8,666 bases of DNA, from assembly GCA_030669775.1 (NCBI GenBank), contig DAOVCZ010000066.1:1-8666 (forward strand), given 5' to 3'. Source of the DNA: Chloroflexota bacterium. Lineage in GTDB: Bacteria > Chloroflexota > Anaerolineae > Anaerolineales > UBA4823. Below the pieces are notes generated by a model. The model did no database searches. It was not told where the DNA came from and saw only the letters and a program-made list of their open reading frames with translations. Positions within the stretch are counted from its first letter, which is position 1; each line of letters opens with the position of its first letter. Position numbers and translations under genes: made by a program. Below, in pieces: positions 5,223 to 8,666 of this stretch.

Positions 5223-6179
5223 CTATACCTCAATGGCAGCGATCTTGCTCATAATCATGTACCCTGAGAAAATCATCAACGCACCAAAGATCAATACAGG
5301 AATACCAATCATACGGGATTCAGGATTAAAAAACATCATCATATAGGGCCGGTTCATGAACCACAAGGCGACTGCGATCAACACCGGCATACTGGATAAG
5401 AAACGACTTGAATAAACAACTTGGGATGTCAGCACCCTGATTTCACCCTTGATGCGGATGCGCTCGCGAATAGTATACGTTATCGTGTCGAGAATCTCCG
5501 CTAAGTTGCCGCCGACTTCCCGTTGGACATTCATCGCGGTGATGGTCAGATCAAGATCCTCACTTGGAATGCGGCGATAAAGGTTTTCCAGGGCTCGATC
5601 GATATTCAAACCGATCTGAATTTCTTGGACCACGCGGCGGAATTCATCTGAGATAGGAGGCGGTAATTCTTTGCTCACAGCTTCCAAGGCTTGCATGATT
5701 GAGAAACCAGCCCGCAGCCCATTTACCACCAATCCAAGCATGTCTGGCAGCTGCTCACCGAATTTAACCAATCGCTTCGCCTGCTGTTGGCGCACATAAA
5801 AGCGTGGAATCAACATCCCAACCCCAACGCCAAGCAAACCGACGATGATGATTTGCCCCCCAAAAAACCAGGCAACAAATCCGACCCCAAAACCAAAAAT
5901 AACCATTAGAGCGATATATTCAGCTGGCTTCAACTTTAAGTCAGCACGCGCGAGCTCCCGGGCAATCCTGCTCCCATATGATGATTTCTCTACCCTGGTA
6001 TTCAGCCAATCACCAACAGGGGATGTCTTGTCTTTGGCTTCTTTTAATTCTTGTTCATCAAAATATGGACCCAGGCGTTCCTCAATCAGGGAACGTTCAC
6101 CCGTGAGTGATACGATGGCTCCAATCGCCAAGAGGAAAAATACCAGGCCACCACCAATAAATAAGATAGTTGTCATCAT
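5223..6179 (-). CDS. tadB: Tad pilus inner-membrane platform protein TadB (type II secretion F domain)
   Basis: TadB is the partner of TadC in the Tad/Flp pilus inner-membrane platform. I start at the ATG beginning at 6179, giving 318 residues. GAGGAG (6190-6195) lies 10 bases upstream, and the start falls 19 bases after the tadA stop. An in-frame ATG at 6272 would overlap tadA by 74 bases and put a Pro-rich, non-family stretch ahead of the first membrane helix. A second ATG directly follows the chosen one. Predicted membrane segments are at about 5-25, 88-107, 110-127, 262-280 and 290-312. The cytosolic T2SSF domain (about 137-255) begins with F-G-E-Q-L-P-D-M-L-G-L-V-V-N-G-L-R-A-G (140-158). 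It later contains Q-R-E-V-G-G-N-L-A-E-I-L-D, a strong TadB signature. The gene is clearly part of the tad operon, and TadB-TadC pairing is standard. Confidence 0.94.
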   Translation of the reverse strand: MMTTILFIGGGLVFFLLAIGAIVSLTGERSLIEERLGPYFDEQELKEAKDKTSPVGDWLNTRVEKSSYGSRIARELARADLKLKPAEYIALMVIFGFGVGFVAWFFGGQIIIVGLLGVGVGMLIPRFYVRQQQAKRLVKFGEQLPDMLGLVVNGLRAGFSIMQALEAVSKELPPPISDEFRRVVQEIQIGLNIDRALENLYRRIPSEDLDLTITAMNVQREVGGNLAEILDTITYTIRERIRIKGEIRVLTSQVVYSSRFLSSMPVLIAVALWFMNRPYMMMFFNPESRMIGIPVLIFGALMIFSGYMIMSKIAAIEV

Positions 6180-6189
6180 AGGTATCTCG

Positions 6190-6195
6190 CTCCTC
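6190..6195 (-). promoter_or_regulatory. Ribosome binding site deciding the tadB start
   Basis: GAGGAG on the - strand overlaps the last codons of tadA and lies 10 bases before the ATG at 6179 and 13 before the adjacent ATG at 6176. No comparable site was seen for the longer in-frame start at 6272. It supports a 318-residue TadB. Confidence 0.6.
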
Positions 6196-6198
6196 AAA

Positions 6199-7599
6199 TC
6201 ACCGTCTGCGCTGTCCACCAATTCCGAAGGTGGCGGCGGGAAGATGGATGCCAGCTGCTTCAATTTGCTCAATGAATTTTGGTCTTAATCCAGTTGGACG
6301 GAATCTGCCGATCACTTTACCTTCTTCGTATCCAGTTTGCTCGAAGACAAATATATCCGTCATCGTGATCACGTCCCCTTCCATACCAGATACTTCAGTA
6401 ATTTGGACTACCTTGCGATCTCCATCTCGCATTCTCTCTTGGTGAATTACCAGATCGACCGCTGAGGCAACTTGCTCACGAATTGCCCGCACTGGCAGAT
6501 CCATCCCTGCCATCATCACCATGGTTTCAATACGTGCCAGGGAGTCACGAGGACTGTTGGAGTGTGCAGTTGTCATCGAGCCGTCATGACCGGTATTCAT
6601 GGCTTGCAGCATATCCAAGGCAGCCTCGTCACGAATCTCACCCACGATGATTCGATCAGGACGCATACGCAGGGAGTTGATCACCAGTTGGCGGATTGTG
6701 ATCTCTCCCCGACCTTCAATATTGGGTGGTCGAGATTCGAGAGTCACCACGTGCTCTTGACGAAGCTGCAGCTCCGCTGCATTTTCAATCGTCACAATCC
6801 GCTCATCCGAAGGAATAAATTGTGACAACACATTTAGAAGCGTGGTTTTACCTGAACCCGTGCCGCCAGATATGACAATATTTAACCGGGCAATGACGCA
6901 AGCTTTCACAAAATCAATTATTTCCTCATTCAGTGTTCCATTTTCGATCAGCTGTTCTAAGGTAATCGGGTTTTCTGGGAATTTACGGATTGTCAGCACG
7001 GGTCCTACGAGTGATATCGGAGGGATAATCGCATTCACGCGGGAACCATCATCTAAGCGGGCATCAACATAAGGACTCGATTCGTCAATTCGCCTTCCCA
7101 AAGGAGCCACAATTCGATCGATGATACGCATGACATGATCGTCACTCTCAAAGGTGATCGGCATACGGTGAATTTTCCCCGCTTTTTCGATATAGATATT
7201 CTTGGCACCATTGACCATAATTTCCGTGATCGCCCCATCCTCCAAGAGCGGTTGTAACGGACCTAATCCAAGGATTTCAGCAGCGATCTGCTCGAACAGG
7301 CGGTGCCTCTCTTGCCTGGTTAGGACTATATTTTCTTCTGCCAGAACTTGCTCAAAAAGCTCTTGAATCGTATTGCGGACTTCGCCTACCCGAGTGACGT
7401 CCATGGTTGGATCGAGTTCTGCAAGCAACCGGTTTTGGACTCGCGTCTTCAAGTCGGAATATGTGTCCCTTTGTGAACTGGTTCCTCCAACTGGATCGCC
7501 CCGGGATTGAATCTTCCCCAATTGGGAAGTACCCTTCCCGCTATTCCCAGAGCTGGTTGTAGTTGTTTGCCCTTGTTCGATCCGCTTTAAAAGTGACAT
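6199..7599 (-). CDS. tadA: Tad pilus assembly ATPase TadA (CpaF family)
   Basis: TadA is the hexameric secretion ATPase that powers Flp pilus assembly, and in some systems retraction, from the cytosolic face of the TadB/TadC platform. The 466-residue product has a Ser/Thr/Gly-rich, low-complexity N-terminus (about 9-45), then a helical region and the N-terminal domain. That domain has G-L-G-P-L-Q-P-L-L (111-119), I-T-E-I-M-V-N-G (124-131) and D-A-R-L-D-D-G-S-R-V-N (179-189). The RecA-like core carries Walker A G-G-T-G-S-G-K-T-T (245-253, Lys251). It also has Walker B R-I-I-V-G-E-I-R (316-323, Glu321) and the His box G-H-D-G-S-M-T-T-A-H (337-346). The Asp box reads T-I-E-N-A-A-E-L (270-277), with Asn273 where Asp is common. 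The E-S-R-P-P-N segment (288-293) is CpaF-like. Start supported by GGAGGT (7607-7612), 7 bases upstream. It lies 27 bases after tadZ. Confidence 0.97.
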   Translation of the reverse strand: MSLLKRIEQGQTTTTSSGNSGKGTSQLGKIQSRGDPVGGTSSQRDTYSDLKTRVQNRLLAELDPTMDVTRVGEVRNTIQELFEQVLAEENIVLTRQERHRLFEQIAAEILGLGPLQPLLEDGAITEIMVNGAKNIYIEKAGKIHRMPITFESDDHVMRIIDRIVAPLGRRIDESSPYVDARLDDGSRVNAIIPPISLVGPVLTIRKFPENPITLEQLIENGTLNEEIIDFVKACVIARLNIVISGGTGSGKTTLLNVLSQFIPSDERIVTIENAAELQLRQEHVVTLESRPPNIEGRGEITIRQLVINSLRMRPDRIIVGEIRDEAALDMLQAMNTGHDGSMTTAHSNSPRDSLARIETMVMMAGMDLPVRAIREQVASAVDLVIHQERMRDGDRKVVQITEVSGMEGDVITMTDIFVFEQTGYEEGKVIGRFRPTGLRPKFIEQIEAAGIHLPAATFGIGGQRRR

Positions 7600-7626
7600 C
7601 CTTATTACCTCCGCCCGCTATTGCAC

Positions 7627-8666
7627 TTACCGACTACCAACTCGCATTTTTTCGGGAATTTCAACGGCTATTTTTTCTTTATCTTCTGTAAGCCGTTTTC
7701 GAATTATTTCGGTTAGGGAAACAAAACTGCGCGTGATGGATTTCGATTTTACTCCTAACATAAAAGGCACCCCCCGATTGATCGATGGTAAAACCACTTT
7801 CTCCTCAAACGGGATCACTATCTTTAGCTCCTGTTTGAAGTTTTCGCTGACTTTCTCTGGCTTGATCCCGATCCGCTTGTCATACTTGTTCATCACAAAT
7901 AATAACCTGTCCCGATTGATCTTCAGTGGTTTCAGTAAGTCTAAGAACAACCGCGAATCTTTTATCGCTGGGATCTCCTGGGTGGTCAGTAAGATGATAA
8001 GGTCTGAGGTATCGATGGTTGATAGGGTTACATCAGTCAGAGATGAAGAGCAATCCACAATCACATAAGAAAAGAAGTTTCTCAGAAAATCCAAGACTTG
8101 GGCAAATTGGTCCCCGGTAACACTTTCAGCAAATTCTGGACGGGAAGGCGCAGCCAGGATCTTGATCCCAGATTCTTGATGCAGCATGGTTACTTCTTCA
8201 ATCACATCATGATCGAGCTCATCTGATCTTGGTGCCAGATCAACGATGCTGTTCTTCGCCTTCTGGTTCAAGAATACTGTCACATCACCAAATTCCATAT
8301 TGCCATCAACCAAAACAACAGGTGTCTCTTCCCTCTGTAATGCAACAGCCAGATTGACTGCCAGGGTTGTCGTTCCAACACCACCTTTCGGGCTGAAGAC
8401 TGAGATGATTTTTCCGGCCTTGAGCATTCCAACTGGCATCGAGCCATTTCCTGGTTTCGCCGAGTAGACAGTCTTTGATTTGGATCTCTCTTCGTGTGCC
8501 AACTCGCCAGCTCTTCGGATCGCATCGAGCATTTCATCAACTGACGGTGGTTTAGTGAGGAAATCGCGTGCCCCAGCTAGCATCGCCCGCCGCATATAGT
8601 TGGGATCAGCCTGCACCGTTAAGATCACAATTTGGGAATAAGGCACCTCGCCTCGAATCATTTCCG
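7627..8666 (-). CDS. tadZ: TadZ/CpaE-like pilus localisation ATPase (5' end cut by window edge)
   Basis: TadZ/CpaE proteins are ParA/MinD-type ATPases, often with an N-terminal receiver-like domain, that place the Tad pilus machinery, usually at a cell pole. The frame is open through the right edge, so the ATG at 8661 need not be the start. Numbered from that ATG, residues 6-50 look like the second half of a receiver fold, with Thr15 at the end of a strand (I-V-I-L-T) and Lys37 in L-T-K-P-P. The phosphoacceptor region is outside the window. A linker (about 52-80) joins the ATPase domain. Its P-loop is K-G-G-V-G-T-T-T (92-99): Lys92, the deviant Walker A signature lysine, is present, but the second lysine is Thr97, as often seen in this family. 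Asp119 (V-D-G-N) and Asp203 (V-I-V-D-C) fit switch I and Walker B. F-G-D-V (124-127) is CpaE-like. It leads the visible tad genes. The symbol could equally be cpaE. Confidence 0.9.
   Translation of the reverse strand, partial: EMIRGEVPYSQIVILTVQADPNYMRRAMLAGARDFLTKPPSVDEMLDAIRRAGELAHEERSKSKTVYSAKPGNGSMPVGMLKAGKIISVFSPKGGVGTTTLAVNLAVALQREETPVVLVDGNMEFGDVTVFLNQKAKNSIVDLAPRSDELDHDVIEEVTMLHQESGIKILAAPSRPEFAESVTGDQFAQVLDFLRNFFSYVIVDCSSSLTDVTLSTIDTSDLIILLTTQEIPAIKDSRLFLDLLKPLKINRDRLLFVMNKYDKRIGIKPEKVSENFKQELKIVIPFEEKVVLPSINRGVPFMLGVKSKSITRSFVSLTEIIRKRLTEDKEKIAVEIPEKMRVGSR

Noticed and set aside
6180..6272. An N-terminal extension of tadB by 31 residues
   Set aside because: It would overlap tadA by 74 bases and place a Pro-rich stretch before the first membrane helix. 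GAGGAG at 6190-6195 supports the ATG at 6179.
5845..6288. A 147-codon open frame on the + strand antisense to tadB and the end of tadA
   Set aside because: It is a shadow of two well-supported genes, crosses their junction and shows no protein family features.

Overview
The window looks like ordinary chromosomal DNA from a bacterium. It is densely packed and has near-even base composition. Strong GGAGG-type ribosome binding sites precede most genes whose upstream region is visible. The protein sequences and the linkage of a tadZ-tadA-tadB-tadC set to comF and a long-form hpf suggest Chloroflexota, perhaps Anaerolineae. That placement rests on recalled family resemblance, not on a search. I see no rRNA, tRNA, CRISPR array, insertion sequence, phage gene or attachment site, and no intergenic stretch longer than about 160 bases.

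Region 1 (about 1-2048, + strand) is a four-gene folate/pterin cluster: a DUF302 protein, a short-chain dehydrogenase with pteridine-reductase hallmarks, dihydroneopterin aldolase (folB) and HPPK (folK). The first two genes are joined by an ATGA stop/start overlap, and folB and folK overlap by 20 bases with folK starting on TTG. Region 2 (2007-2645, - strand) is folE, GTP cyclohydrolase I, which starts the same pathway. It faces the cluster, its 3' end overlaps that of folK by 42 bases, and it has its own good sigma-70-type promoter. Together folE, folB and folK carry GTP to 6-hydroxymethyl-dihydropterin pyrophosphate, apart from the intermediate dephosphorylation. The pteridine-reductase-like enzyme may add a dihydro- or tetrahydropterin reduction step. 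folP, folC and folA are not in the window.

Region 3 (2744-4231, - strand) holds comF and hpf (long-form ribosome hibernation factor). A clear intrinsic terminator lies 20 bases after hpf. Region 4 (4249 to the right edge, - strand) is a Tad/Flp pilus core: tadZ (CpaE-like, cut by the window edge), the tadA ATPase, and the tadB and tadC inner-membrane platform proteins. Gaps of 17-27 bases separate these genes from each other and from comF, so tadZ-tadA-tadB-tadC-comF, perhaps with hpf, probably form one transcription unit read right to left. comF directly after tadC is a suggestive link between a Tad-type pilus and DNA uptake.

I see no clearly unknown system. The observations most worth following are the PTR1/FolM-type reductase coupled to DUF302 inside a folate cluster, and comF at the end of the tad operon.
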